64,000 nucleotides of DNA. Source: Paenibacillus cellulositrophicus. GTDB lineage: Bacteria; Bacillota; Bacilli; Paenibacillales; Paenibacillaceae. Below the pieces are notes generated by a model. The model searched no databases and had not been told where the DNA came from. It saw only the letters and a program-made list of their open reading frames with translations. How positions within the stretch are numbered: the stretch's first letter is position 1; every line of letters begins with the position of its first letter. The stretch covers positions 1,922,001 through 1,986,000 of the forward strand of contig NZ_CP045295.1 of the NCBI RefSeq assembly GCF_009363095.1, written 5' to 3'. Positions 15,922 to 25,262 of this stretch are shown piece by piece. Made by a program: the position numbers and the translations under genes.

Positions 15922-18900
15922 TTATTCCTTATCTTTATTCTCTTTTGGTTCTGCCTCAGTCCTGAACGCGCTTCGCTGCCTCATGCTGCGCTGTGCATAG
16001 CCCGTGGTTCCTTTTCCTGATGGAGAGACCGAGCCGATCGCGATCCAGGACAGGAAACCGAAGGTTTCCGGGCCCACCCGTCTTCTCACCACTTCGATAA
16101 AGGCGATATCTTCCCGCTGCGTGTTCAATACAGCATAGAAATCGGGATGATTGCACATCGCCACGATCACATAATGGGTGTTTGGATACGGTTCTGGCAG
16201 CGTCACCGGTACTTCAACCTGCAGCTGGCCTTCGCCGATCCGGAAAGAAGTGATGCCGTACTGTTGAAGGGCCGGCTGTCCCGAAGCACTCTGAACGGGT
16301 GCAAAAGCAAGCTGTTCACCGGTGACCGACCTAGCGGCGATGTGTCTGTTCTGGATCGCCCCGTTCTGGATATGGTCCGAATGGACCGCCCCGGATTGAA
16401 GATGCCATTCCTGGATGCTGCTCGCCTGAAGGTGAAGTGGCTGAATCGTTTCCGGCTGGATGTGGCTGCCGTCGATCGTGTTCGGGGCAATTTTATCGCC
16501 CGTAACGGCTTCATCTTCCAGCAGACCGGTGGTAACGGACTCCGGTGCCAGGTGATGCGCCTGGACGCTGCCCGGCTGCAGATGGTCCGAGGATACGGAT
16601 TCAGGGGCCAGATGATCCGGACCGACTACACCCTCTGCCAGATGTTCACCTTGGATGAGGCCGGGCTGCAGGTGCCATTCCTGCACAATCCCGGACTGCA
16701 GATGGTGCGGCTGAATCGTTTCCGGCTGGATGTGGCTGCCGTCGATCGTGTTCGGGGCAATTTTATCGCCCGTGACGGCTTCATCTTCCAGCAGACCGGT
16801 GGTGACGGACTCCGGCGCTAGGTGATGCGGTTGTACGCTGCCCGGCTGCAGATGGTCCGAGGATACGGATTCAGGGGCCAGATGATCCGGACCGACCGCT
16901 CCTTCTGCAAGATGTTCGCCCTGAATGAGGCCAGGCTGCAGGTGCCATTCCTGCACAATGCCGGACTGCAGATGGTGCGGCTGAATCGTTTCCGGCTGGA
17001 TATGGCTGCCGTCAATTGTGTTCCGGGCAATTTTTTCCCCCGTGACGGCTTCATCTTCCAGCAGACCGGTGGTGACGGACTCCGGCGCTAGGTGATGCGG
17101 TTGTACGCTGCCCGGCTGCAGATGGTCCGAGGATACGGATTCAGGGGCCAGATGATCCGGACCGACCGCTCCCTCTCCCAGATGTTCGCCCTGAATGAGG
17201 CCGGGCTGCAGGTGGTACGGCCCGATGGATTCCGGCTGGATATGGCCGCCATCGACCGCACGGGAAGCGATCTTATCCCCCGTTACAGCATCCTTTTCCA
17301 ACGAATCGGCCGTGACGGACTCCGGCGCCAGGTGATGCGGTTGTATGCTGCCCGGCTGCAGATGGTCCGAGGATACGGATTCAGGGGCCAGATGATCTGG
17401 ACCGACCGCTCCCTCTGCCAGATGTTCGCCCTGAATGAGGCCGGGCTGCAGGTGGTACGGCTCGATGGATTCCGGCTGGATATGGCTGCCGTCAACCGTT
17501 TGGGAAGCAATCTTATCCCCTGTTACGGCTTCCTTCTTCAGCGATTCGGTCGTAACCGAATCCGCCGCCAGATGATGCGGCTGGATAAGGCCTGGCTGCA
17601 GATGCCATTCCTGAATCGTCTCAGCGTGAAGGTGGTACGGCTGGATCGACTCGGGTTGGATATGGCTGCCGTCGACCGCATGAGGAGCAATCTTGTCACC
17701 CGTAACGGCCTCATCTTCCAACGATTCGGTCGTGACGGTATCCGGCGCAAGGTGATGCGGTTGGATGCTGCCTGGCTGCAGATGACCCGAAGTGACGGAT
17801 TCGGACGCCAAATGCTCCGGGCCGACACCTCCTTCTGCAAGATGTTCTCCCCGAATAAGGCCAGGTTGCAGATGATATGACCGGATCGACTTGGGCTGGA
17901 TATGGCTGCCGTCCAGTGTATTGGAGGCAATCTTATCCCCAGTAACGGCATCATCTTCCAACGAATCGGTCGTAACCGAATCCGGGGCAAGGTGATGTTG
18001 CTGGATGCTGCCCGACTGCAGATGATCCGAGGTGACGGAATCGGCTGACAGATGATCCGGACCGATAGTACCTTCGGCAAGATGCTGGCCCTGGACGATA
18101 CCCGGCCGCAGATGCCATTCCTGCACAATGCCGGACTGCAGATGGTGCGGCTGGATCGATTCCGGCTGAATATGGCTGCTGCCTACGGCGCGAGAAGCGA
18201 TTTTATCTCCCGTGACGGCTTCATTCTTCAGTGCATCTGTCGTGACTGCATTCCGGTCCAGATGATGCGGCTGAATGCTGCCCCGCTGCAGGTGAGCCGA
18301 TGTGACGGATTCGGATGTCAGATGATCCGTGCCGACCGCTCCCTCTGCAAGATGTTCTCCATGAATGAGACCGGACTGCAGATGGGACGGCTGAATCGAT
18401 TCCGGCTGGATATGGCTGCTGCCAACCGCGTTGGAAGCAATTTTATCACCCGTCACTGCTTCGTCTTCGAGTGAATCCGTCATGACCGAATTCCGTGCCA
18501 GGTGGTACGGCTGGATGCTGCCCTGCTGCAGGTGATCCGAGGTGACGGATTCAGCTGCCAGATGTTCCGCGCCGACCGCTCCCTCTGCAAGATGTTCTTC
18601 ATGAATGAGGCCGGGCTGCAGATGGGACGGCTGAATCGATTCCGGCTGGACATGGCTGCTGCTAACCGAGCCTGGAGCGATTTTATTCCCCGTAACGGCT
18701 TCGTCCTTCAGAGAATCAGTCGTAACGGAACTCCGATCCAGGTGATGCGGCTGGATGCTGCTCCGCTGCAGATGATCCGAGGTGACCGATTCGGGGGCCA
18801 GATGATCCGGACCGACGGCCCCTTCTGTAAGATGCTGGCCCTGAATGAGTCCTGGCTGCAGATGCCAATCCTGGATGCTCTCGGCCTGAAGGTGAAGCGG

Positions 18901-21900
18901 GAGGATCGATTCCGGCTGGATGTGGACACTTCCTATCGCACCCGTGGCCAATTTAGCCGAGCTTACGGATCCATCCTTCAGCGCATGCTCGTGAACAGAC
19001 CCAAAGGCCAGGTGCTCCGCCGTTACGGCCCCTGTCTGGATGTGATGGCTTCCGATCGACGTGTCCGCCAGCTTATCGGCTGTGACCGCACCGGGATGCA
19101 GCGCTTCGCTATGCACCGAACTCGTGGCCAGATGCTGCATACCGACACTGCCTGCCTGAAGCTGTTCCTCTCCGACCGATTCGGGGGCTAAATGCCTGAA
19201 GTCCACCGCACCCGGGGCAATGTGCTGCTTCTCCACGCTCTTTTCCTGAAGCTGAGCCGAGCCGATCGATTTCGCCTGGATATGGCGGGTTCCGATCGAA
19301 TCCGGCGCGATCTTGTCACCGGTTACTGATCCGCCCTGGAGGGCAACTTCGGATACCGCATCCGGGGCAAGATGGCCGGATTGTATGCTGCCGTTCGTCA
19401 GATGGGTCGCTGTGACGGATGCCGGCGCTAACTGCTTGGAGCCGACAGCTTCTTCACCCAGGTGGCCGTTGCGGATAATCCCCTCCTGAAGATGCTCGAA
19501 ACCGATGGAGGCCGGTTTCAGATGGGCGCTGTCGACGGATGCCGGTGCCAGCTTGGAGGCGCCCACCGCACCATCCTGCAGTGCCTCCGAATATACCGCA
19601 CCTTCGGCCAAATGCTGGGCCTTGATGCTGCCTGACTGAAGCTGCTCTTCTCCCACGGAATCCGGAGCAAGATGCCGGAAGCCGACTGCCCCTGGGGCAA
19701 GATGCCGCTGCTGTACGCTTTTCTCATGGAGATGAATAGAGCGGACGGCATCCTGCTTGATATTGACGCTGCCGACCGATTCCGGTCCGAGCTTCGATGC
19801 GGTTATTGCGCCGTCCTTGATGGCTTCTGTGTTAACCGATAACTGACTCAAATGGCGTTCCTGGATCAATGCGGACTGCAGATGCCCTTCGCTGACCGAG
19901 CCGGGTGTGAGATGACGCTCGCCGACAATGCCTTCAGCCAAATGTCTTTCCTCGACAGTACGGTCTTGCAGGTGCTCACCGGAAACAGAACCGGCCTGGA
20001 GCTGATTCCCTCCGACTGAGCCTGCCGTGAGATGACGCTCACTGATGATATTATCAGCCAGATGCTTCTCTTCCACGGCTTGGTTCTGCAGATGCACCCC
20101 GGAGACGGAACCGTCCTGAAGCTGATTTCCGCCGATCGAACCGAACGTAAGGTGACGCTCACTGATGATATTGTCAGCCAGATGCTTCTCTTCCACCGCT
20201 TGGTTTTGCAGGTGTGTTCCGGAGACAGAGTCGGCCTGAAGCTGGGTTCCTCCGACCGAACCGGCTGTAAGATGGCGCTCACTGATGATATTGTCAGCCA
20301 GATGCTTCTCTTCCACCGCTTGGTTTTGCAGGTGTATTCCGGAGACAGAGTCGGCCTGAAGCTGGGTTCCTCCGACCGAGCCGGCCGTGAGGTGGCGCTC
20401 ACTGACGATACCTTCGGCCAGATGTTTCTCTTCTACTGAATGGTTTTGCAGGTGCGCTCCGGTGACGGAATCGGCCTGAAGCTGGGTTCCTCCGACCGAG
20501 CCGGCCGTGAGATGGCGCTCGCTGACGATGCCTTCAGCCAGATGCTTTTCTTCGACCGCTCCACTGTGCAAATGCACGCTGGAAACCGAGCCGGGCTGAA
20601 GCTGTACTCCGCCGACTGATTCTTCCGAGAGATGCCGCTGGGTTACCGCACCCACGTTGATCGAGCGGGAAGTGACGGCGTTGTCGGACAAATGCTCACT
20701 GCTTACGGACGCGGAGGCCAGCTTGGGGCTGCTCACACTCCCATCAGCCAGTTTGGCCGACGTCACCGCCAGATCCTGAATTTTGTCGGTCGCCACGCTT
20801 TCGGGCGAAAGCTTCAGGGAGGTGACCGCATGGTCCGCTAAGTGAGCCGGATAGATAATGCCGTGATTGAGATGACCGGATTGGACGCTTCCTGCCGAGA
20901 GCTTTTCTGCAGTTACCGCTTCATTCCTAATGATTGCGTTGTGTACGATTCCGGGCGTCAGATGATCTGCGTTCACCGAACCTTTGGCTATATGCTGGGT
21001 TGTGACGGCCTGATCCTGAATCGCGGACGCCCGCACGCTGTTGTCGGACAAATGCCGATCCTGAATCGAAGCCGGGCGGATATGCTCCGCGCTGATGCCG
21101 CCTTCGGCTATATTGCGGCCGCCGACCGCGCCGTCTGCCAGTATGCCGCTTGTCACGCTGCCGCCTGCGAGCTTTTCACCAATGACAGATTTGTTCTGCA
21201 GATGACGGGAAGCTACCGCTCCATCCGAGATATGCTGCTCGACAATGGCGCTGCGGGTAATGTGTCCCGTAGTGATCGACCCGTGTCTGACATGAGAGCC
21301 TTCCACGACGTTTGCCGCAATATGGCTGCCGTTAACAGCCCCCTGCTGAATGTGGGACGTCTGGATGGAATTCGGCGCAATCTGTGCTTTCTGGACGGCA
21401 CCTTGTGCCAGATGCCGGGTCTGCACGGCTTCGTCTGCAATCTTCTGGGGCAGAATGCTTTGATCGGCAATTTTAGATGAGGTGACCGTCTGCTCGACAA
21501 TATGCACCGTTCCGACCGACTGCTCCGCCAATTTGTTCGCCCCGACGCTGTGGTCGGCCAAGTGCGCTGCAGTGATCTCGCCGGGGGCGATATGCTTGCC
21601 GCGAATGGTCGCATCCGCCAAATGCGCGGACGTTACCGCAAAGGGTGCCAATATTGGCCCGGTCACGGCTCCATCCTGCAGATGTTGGGTGCCGACAGAT
21701 TTTTTGGCGACATGCTCGCTTGACACGCTCCCCGTCGCGATTTGATTTCCGCCAACGGAGCCGTTCTGAAGAAGTTCCCCGGTCAGTGATCCTTCCCGTA
21801 TATGAACGCTTTCGATGGAGCGCTCCTTCAGCTTGTCGCCAGTTATTTCGCCGGTCCGGATCTTCGAGCCGGTAACGGCGCCTTCGGCCAGTTTCGACGT

Positions 21901-22788
21901 GTCGATCACTTCATTGGTCAAATGCATGGACTGGATGCTGGCCCCAGCAATTTTGCTTGCCGTTACGGCTTGGTCTTGCAGCAGATCTGTGTTTACGACC
22001 AGACTGCTCAAATGGCGTGACGTGATGGAACCGTCGGCGATTTTGGTGGAATCGATCACCTGGTCGCCCAGCTTGGCGGATGTAATGCTTCCGTCGCGGA
22101 TTTTTTCCCCGCTGATGGAGCGATCCCGAATTTTGCTGCCGCTGATCGCGCCGTCGGTCAGATGCTCCTCCAAAATGGACTCAGAAGCAATTTTGGAGGA
22201 GACCACGGAGCCGTCGGCTAAGTGAATATGAGAAACAGCATAATCGGCAATGGCCTCGCTGCCTACCGAGCCGGGCTGAAGTCTGGACGAGTCAATGGCC
22301 CGGAGCGCAATTTTGGACGTCGTGACCGAACCGTCGCTCAGATCATCCGTATAAATGATTGGCTCCGGGGAGTTCGGCATCCTTTTTTCTTCAATGATCT
22401 CCTCCAGCTCCTCACGGTTCCGAACCGGTACCGTCTCCTCAGGTATAGCTTCTTCAATAACAGGCTCCTCGGGTACCGCTTCCTCGGATACCGCCTCCTC
22501 CTCGGGCTCTTCTATTGCCTCAGGCTTGCTCTCTGCAGTGTCCTCCATTTGGTGCTCTTGTATCGGTTCAACTGTGTCCAAAGTCGTTGTTTGCTGGACT
22601 TCTTCCTTTTCAAGGACTGCATCAGGGGCAATGGATCGGATTTCCGCATATGAATCAAGTTGGTTTGTCTTTGGCGCCGTTACTTTGCTTTTACGGATCA
22701 GTTCCAACTCCTGAATTTCAGGATTATCCACGAAATAGAGGTTCTTGTTCGGTTGTTTAACCGTCCGGCTTTTATTTTTCTTCTTCAA
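15922..22788 (-). CDS. Giant decapeptide-repeat protein, probable spore-surface fibre
   Basis: 2,288 residues from TTG 22788. Residues 1-20 are basic (KKKNKSR); 60-140 are acidic and Pro-rich. Residues about 154-2163 are roughly 201 unbroken decapeptides, S/A/T-V/I-x3-H/K-L/I-x2-G/D/E/N. The tail (2164-2288) has a compact domain with THYVIVAMCNHP and FGFLSWIAIGS, resembling what I recall as the WIAG-tail of Paenibacillus repeat proteins. Hydrophobics every five residues suggest a beta-solenoid. There is no signal peptide or membrane segment, which fits mother-cell assembly onto the spore. TTG was chosen because AAGGAG lies 9 bases upstream; ATG 22830 overlaps a promoter-like box and has no ribosome site. 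Ser/Thr at position 1 of most units could carry the locus glycan (inference). Confidence 0.88.
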   Translation of the reverse strand: MKKKNKSRTVKQPNKNLYFVDNPEIQELELIRKSKVTAPKTNQLDSYAEIRSIAPDAVLEKEEVQQTTTLDTVEPIQEHQMEDTAESKPEAIEEPEEEAVSEEAVPEEPVIEEAIPEETVPVRNREELEEIIEEKRMPNSPEPIIYTDDLSDGSVTTSKIALRAIDSSRLQPGSVGSEAIADYAVSHIHLADGSVVSSKIASESILEEHLTDGAISGSKIRDRSISGEKIRDGSITSAKLGDQVIDSTKIADGSITSRHLSSLVVNTDLLQDQAVTASKIAGASIQSMHLTNEVIDTSKLAEGAVTGSKIRTGEITGDKLKERSIESVHIREGSLTGELLQNGSVGGNQIATGSVSSEHVAKKSVGTQHLQDGAVTGPILAPFAVTSAHLADATIRGKHIAPGEITAAHLADHSVGANKLAEQSVGTVHIVEQTVTSSKIADQSILPQKIADEAVQTRHLAQGAVQKAQIAPNSIQTSHIQQGAVNGSHIAANVVEGSHVRHGSITTGHITRSAIVEQHISDGAVASRHLQNKSVIGEKLAGGSVTSGILADGAVGGRNIAEGGISAEHIRPASIQDRHLSDNSVRASAIQDQAVTTQHIAKGSVNADHLTPGIVHNAIIRNEAVTAEKLSAGSVQSGHLNHGIIYPAHLADHAVTSLKLSPESVATDKIQDLAVTSAKLADGSVSSPKLASASVSSEHLSDNAVTSRSINVGAVTQRHLSEESVGGVQLQPGSVSSVHLHSGAVEEKHLAEGIVSERHLTAGSVGGTQLQADSVTGAHLQNHSVEEKHLAEGIVSERHLTAGSVGGTQLQADSVSGIHLQNQAVEEKHLADNIISERHLTAGSVGGTQLQADSVSGTHLQNQAVEEKHLADNIISERHLTFGSIGGNQLQDGSVSGVHLQNQAVEEKHLADNIISERHLTAGSVGGNQLQAGSVSGEHLQDRTVEERHLAEGIVGERHLTPGSVSEGHLQSALIQERHLSQLSVNTEAIKDGAITASKLGPESVGSVNIKQDAVRSIHLHEKSVQQRHLAPGAVGFRHLAPDSVGEEQLQSGSIKAQHLAEGAVYSEALQDGAVGASKLAPASVDSAHLKPASIGFEHLQEGIIRNGHLGEEAVGSKQLAPASVTATHLTNGSIQSGHLAPDAVSEVALQGGSVTGDKIAPDSIGTRHIQAKSIGSAQLQEKSVEKQHIAPGAVDFRHLAPESVGEEQLQAGSVGMQHLATSSVHSEALHPGAVTADKLADTSIGSHHIQTGAVTAEHLAFGSVHEHALKDGSVSSAKLATGAIGSVHIQPESILPLHLQAESIQDWHLQPGLIQGQHLTEGAVGPDHLAPESVTSDHLQRSSIQPHHLDRSSVTTDSLKDEAVTGNKIAPGSVSSSHVQPESIQPSHLQPGLIHEEHLAEGAVGAEHLAAESVTSDHLQQGSIQPYHLARNSVMTDSLEDEAVTGDKIASNAVGSSHIQPESIQPSHLQSGLIHGEHLAEGAVGTDHLTSESVTSAHLQRGSIQPHHLDRNAVTTDALKNEAVTGDKIASRAVGSSHIQPESIQPHHLQSGIVQEWHLRPGIVQGQHLAEGTIGPDHLSADSVTSDHLQSGSIQQHHLAPDSVTTDSLEDDAVTGDKIASNTLDGSHIQPKSIRSYHLQPGLIRGEHLAEGGVGPEHLASESVTSGHLQPGSIQPHHLAPDTVTTESLEDEAVTGDKIAPHAVDGSHIQPESIQPYHLHAETIQEWHLQPGLIQPHHLAADSVTTESLKKEAVTGDKIASQTVDGSHIQPESIEPYHLQPGLIQGEHLAEGAVGPDHLAPESVSSDHLQPGSIQPHHLAPESVTADSLEKDAVTGDKIASRAVDGGHIQPESIGPYHLQPGLIQGEHLGEGAVGPDHLAPESVSSDHLQPGSVQPHHLAPESVTTGLLEDEAVTGEKIARNTIDGSHIQPETIQPHHLQSGIVQEWHLQPGLIQGEHLAEGAVGPDHLAPESVSSDHLQPGSVQPHHLAPESVTTGLLEDEAVTGDKIAPNTIDGSHIQPETIQPHHLQSGIVQEWHLQPGLIQGEHLAEGVVGPDHLAPESVSSDHLQPGSVQAHHLAPESVTTGLLEDEAVTGDKIAPNTIDGSHIQPETIQPLHLQASSIQEWHLQSGAVHSDHIQNGAIQNRHIAARSVTGEQLAFAPVQSASGQPALQQYGITSFRIGEGQLQVEVPVTLPEPYPNTHYVIVAMCNHPDFYAVLNTQREDIAFIEVVRRRVGPETFGFLSWIAIGSVSPSGKGTTGYAQRSMRQRSAFRTEAEPKENKDKE
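16300..22329 (-). repeat. Coding 30-bp tandem repeat array, about 201 units
   Basis: 6,030 bases exactly divisible into 30-base units, each coding one decapeptide. Higher-order copies exist. A 120-base unit (four decapeptides) recurs at 20041, 20161 and 20281, nearly base for base. Near the 3' end a block recurs at 16822 and 17092 (270 bases, nine units) and again at 17332 (240 bases, eight units). The 5' part is more diverged. This indicates recent local amplification at the C-terminal end. Confidence 0.95.
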
Positions 22789-22824
22789 AAGACCTCGCTC
22801 CTTCCTGACCGGATGCATCTTGGG

Positions 22825-22833
22825 CATCATATG
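22825..22833 (-). promoter_or_regulatory. Sigma-K-like -10 box before the giant gene
   Basis: The minus strand reads GCATATGATG, one mismatch from CATA-N3-TA, with AC 17 bases upstream. Transcription from here would begin just before the AAGGAG that serves TTG 22788, and after the first in-frame ATG. This supports the TTG start. Confidence 0.45.
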
Positions 22834-23105
22834 CGAACAAATAGGCCGTTGTCACTGATTTCCCGGTTTTTGTAACGATTTTGAACTAGCCAATCGGATG
22901 GATGCTTCCGGCAGAACAATCCGGGAGGACGGGATCACAAATATTCAGGGATAAAAGGTTGAAGTTCGGGCGATGGTCGAGGGACATCCTGAGGTTCATG
23001 AGTGTCACCTGCCCACCAATAACTACTCTGTGCATTCATCCTTCACCGTTTGAGAAAATAGGCGGCACGTTACGGACAAAGACCCTTGCTTATAGCAATC
23101 TATGG

Positions 23106-23114
23106 CATAGGATA
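23106..23114 (+). promoter_or_regulatory. Sigma-K-type -10 box before the YheC/YheD-like gene
   Basis: TGGCATAGGATATATA is an exact match to CATA-N3-TA, with GC 16 bases upstream. It lies 41 bases before the start codon. The 322-base gap with the divergent giant gene holds only these two promoters that I can see. Confidence 0.65.
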
Positions 23115-23154
23115 TATAAAAAGTGGGATGACGGAATGCCAGGGAGGGATGAAC

Positions 23155-24258
23155 GTGTGGATTTCTGATGTTGGAATTCTGCTGAATGCAGCGGTGCACC
23201 GGGGAATTCCCGGCGGAAAGACGGGAGCGGAATCCCTCGTCAATTATGAAGAGGCGGCCCGGATGTTCGGCTTAAGGCCGTGCTATATGAAACTACAGGA
23301 TATTGATATTGAACGCCATGAATGTTCGGCGTTTGTTCTGAGAGAGGGGAAATACGTTTACACCAGGCTTCCGCTGCCAAGGGTCATTCATAACCGGGCC
23401 ATCTACTTTGACGGACGGTCAAAAAATAGAATTCAACGTCTTATAGACGGCGGATATATGATATTCAACGCCAACAATCGGTACGGGAAAGATGAAATTC
23501 ATCACTTGCTCGAAAGTAACCCGCTGCTTTCGCAGCATCTTCCCGATACGACGATCGCCGCCCCTTCCTCTGTCCAGGAAATGATGCGGCGATATCGTGA
23601 TCTGATATTAAAGCCTTGCGTGGGCAGCGTCGGCAGAGGAATTATGCGCCTTCACGCCCACGGCCAGCATTGGTATCTTACTTATGCCCGAACCGGGCGA
23701 TCCCTGGGATGGACGACGGTTCGCTTGAATAGACAACAACTTCCGGGCATCCTGCTGCGCCGGATCTCCCAGGCGCCCTTCCTTGTCCAGGAACGCATCG
23801 CACTGGCGGAATATAAACAGCGGCCTTATGACCTTCGCGTCTCCATCCAGCGAGGCATTAGCGGCAGCTGGAGCCTGACGGGAATGTACGCCAAAGTCGC
23901 CGCATCCCGAATGTTCGTCTCCAATGTCGCTCAAGGCGGCAAGGCTTTCCCGGCCGAACGAATTCTGGCCGAAAGCCTGCCTGGGTTATCTGCGGACAGA
24001 ATCTCGGAAAGCGTACATCAGCTCGCCTTCGGCGTGGTCCGGCAGCTGGAGCAGCATTTGCCTTTTGCGGCGGACCTTGGCCTGGATATCGGCGTCACTA
24101 AGGGCGGCAAGCCGTATTTTATTGAATGCAACGGACGGGATCAGCGTTACGGCTTCCGAAACGCCAATATGCCCCAGTATTGGAAAAAAACATATCGTGA
24201 GCCCATGGCCTATGCCCGGTACTTGGTAAATCGGCAGCACGCCGGCACAGGACTTTGA
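23155..24258 (+). CDS. YheC/YheD-family endospore coat-associated ATP-grasp protein
   Basis: A 367-residue protein of the YheC/YheD family. It has an N-terminal GILLNAAVHRGIP region, then an ATP-grasp domain: LILKPCVGSVGRGI binds ATP, LVQERIAL and YDLRVSIQ follow, and GLDIGVTKGGKPYFIECNGRDQRY holds the metal ligands. Family members are associated with the spore coat; the ligation they catalyse is not known. I chose GTG 23155, since GGAGG ends 7 bases before it; ATG 23149 is too close. An exact sigma-K-type box precedes it and a terminator follows. It is divergent from the giant repeat gene. Confidence 0.9.
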   Translation: MWISDVGILLNAAVHRGIPGGKTGAESLVNYEEAARMFGLRPCYMKLQDIDIERHECSAFVLREGKYVYTRLPLPRVIHNRAIYFDGRSKNRIQRLIDGGYMIFNANNRYGKDEIHHLLESNPLLSQHLPDTTIAAPSSVQEMMRRYRDLILKPCVGSVGRGIMRLHAHGQHWYLTYARTGRSLGWTTVRLNRQQLPGILLRRISQAPFLVQERIALAEYKQRPYDLRVSIQRGISGSWSLTGMYAKVAASRMFVSNVAQGGKAFPAERILAESLPGLSADRISESVHQLAFGVVRQLEQHLPFAADLGLDIGVTKGGKPYFIECNGRDQRYGFRNANMPQYWKKTYREPMAYARYLVNRQHAGTGL

Positions 24259-24386
24259 GCCGGATCTCGGGTTAGTCTGCCATAAATTGTGCGCAACCTC
24301 CGGAGATCCGGTAAAGCAGGTAAAAAACGCAGAACGGGAAACCGGGAAAACAACGGATGCCGGACAAAAAGATGCTTAAACGAAAG

Positions 24387-24423
24387 ACCGAAAATGCTTC
24401 ATGCCGCTTTTTCGGTTTTTTCT
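24387..24423 (+). terminator. Rho-independent terminator
   Basis: ACCGAAAA pairs with TTTTCGGT across a 14-base loop, followed by a T run. It closes the YheC/YheD-like gene. Confidence 0.75.
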
Positions 24424-24449
24424 GCATTGGCTAATAGCTATCATACGGC

Positions 24450-25262
24450 TTAACCTTGTCCATGGTACCTGACATCTTCGATGCCGAACCAGGGAAGAGC
24501 AGCGGCCGCATAGTATGCAGCCGCTAGGGCAATGACGAACATGAGAACCGCCAGCCCGTCATACCAGCTGAAAGCCGACGGATAATAGTACGTTCTGCGC
24601 CCCGACCCGCTGAACTGCTTCGCTTCCATTGCCACGGCTACGCGGTGCGCCCGGCGGATGCTCTGCGACAGCAGCGGCACCGCATACAGCCGGACATGCT
24701 CAAGGAGGCCCCTCGGCCCCCGGCCTGTCCGTACGCCGCGGATCCGCAGCGCCTGCCTGCGGATGAGAAACTCCTCCCATACGATGGACAGCAGCCGGAT
24801 CGACGCCATGAAGCTGTATGCGAATTTGGGGGGAAGTCGAAAATTTTGCATCAGCGAATAGAACAGCTTGACGGACGGTGTGGTCATGACGAAGAGCAGT
24901 CCTTCTGCCGCAAAGGCAATCGCCCGGAATCCCAGGTGCAGCCCGCGGTAGAAGCTTTCCTCGGATACGCGGAACAGCCCCCACTGCCACCAGACGTGAT
25001 CCCCTTTCCCGAAAAGGATCATCGTCAGGGATGAAGAGACGAATACGAGGCTGAAGGAGAGAACGAGCAGCGCCACCTTCCATGCCGGATAACCGCTGAG
25101 CAGAAACAGGAGGGCGATGTAGACCGCGGCCTGATAGACGGCAAAATCAATGCTTCGCGTCTGAATCGTAACGATAAACAACATGATCAGCACGGCGAGC
25201 TTCAGCGAGGGATTCGCCCGGTGCAGCCAGGTATGACGGCTCGGAGTCAAAAACCGGTTCAT
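24450..25262 (-). CDS. ykoC: ECF transporter transmembrane component (EcfT/YkoC-type)
   Basis: A 270-residue integral membrane protein with about five transmembrane helices and the cytoplasmic coupling region carrying an Ala-Arg-Gly type motif (QALRIRGVRTGRG). It is the energy-coupling T component. With the double ATPase YkoD and the substrate-binding YkoE just upstream it forms a thiamine/hydroxymethylpyrimidine ECF transporter in the cytoplasmic membrane. Its ATG overlaps the stop of ykoD (ATGA). It is the last gene of the operon under the TPP riboswitch. Confidence 0.9.
   Translation of the reverse strand: MNRFLTPSRHTWLHRANPSLKLAVLIMLFIVTIQTRSIDFAVYQAAVYIALLFLLSGYPAWKVALLVLSFSLVFVSSSLTMILFGKGDHVWWQWGLFRVSEESFYRGLHLGFRAIAFAAEGLLFVMTTPSVKLFYSLMQNFRLPPKFAYSFMASIRLLSIVWEEFLIRRQALRIRGVRTGRGPRGLLEHVRLYAVPLLSQSIRRAHRVAVAMEAKQFSGSGRRTYYYPSAFSWYDGLAVLMFVIALAAAYYAAAALPWFGIEDVRYHGQG

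Noticed and set aside
16300..22329. 30-base periodic array that could be taken for CRISPR or satellite DNA
   Set aside because: There are no unique spacers; the whole array is one open reading frame with a decapeptide period and codon-level variation.
22789..22830. ATG start (22830) of the giant gene
   Set aside because: No ribosome binding site, and the ATG is within the promoter-like box; TTG 22788 has AAGGAG at good spacing.
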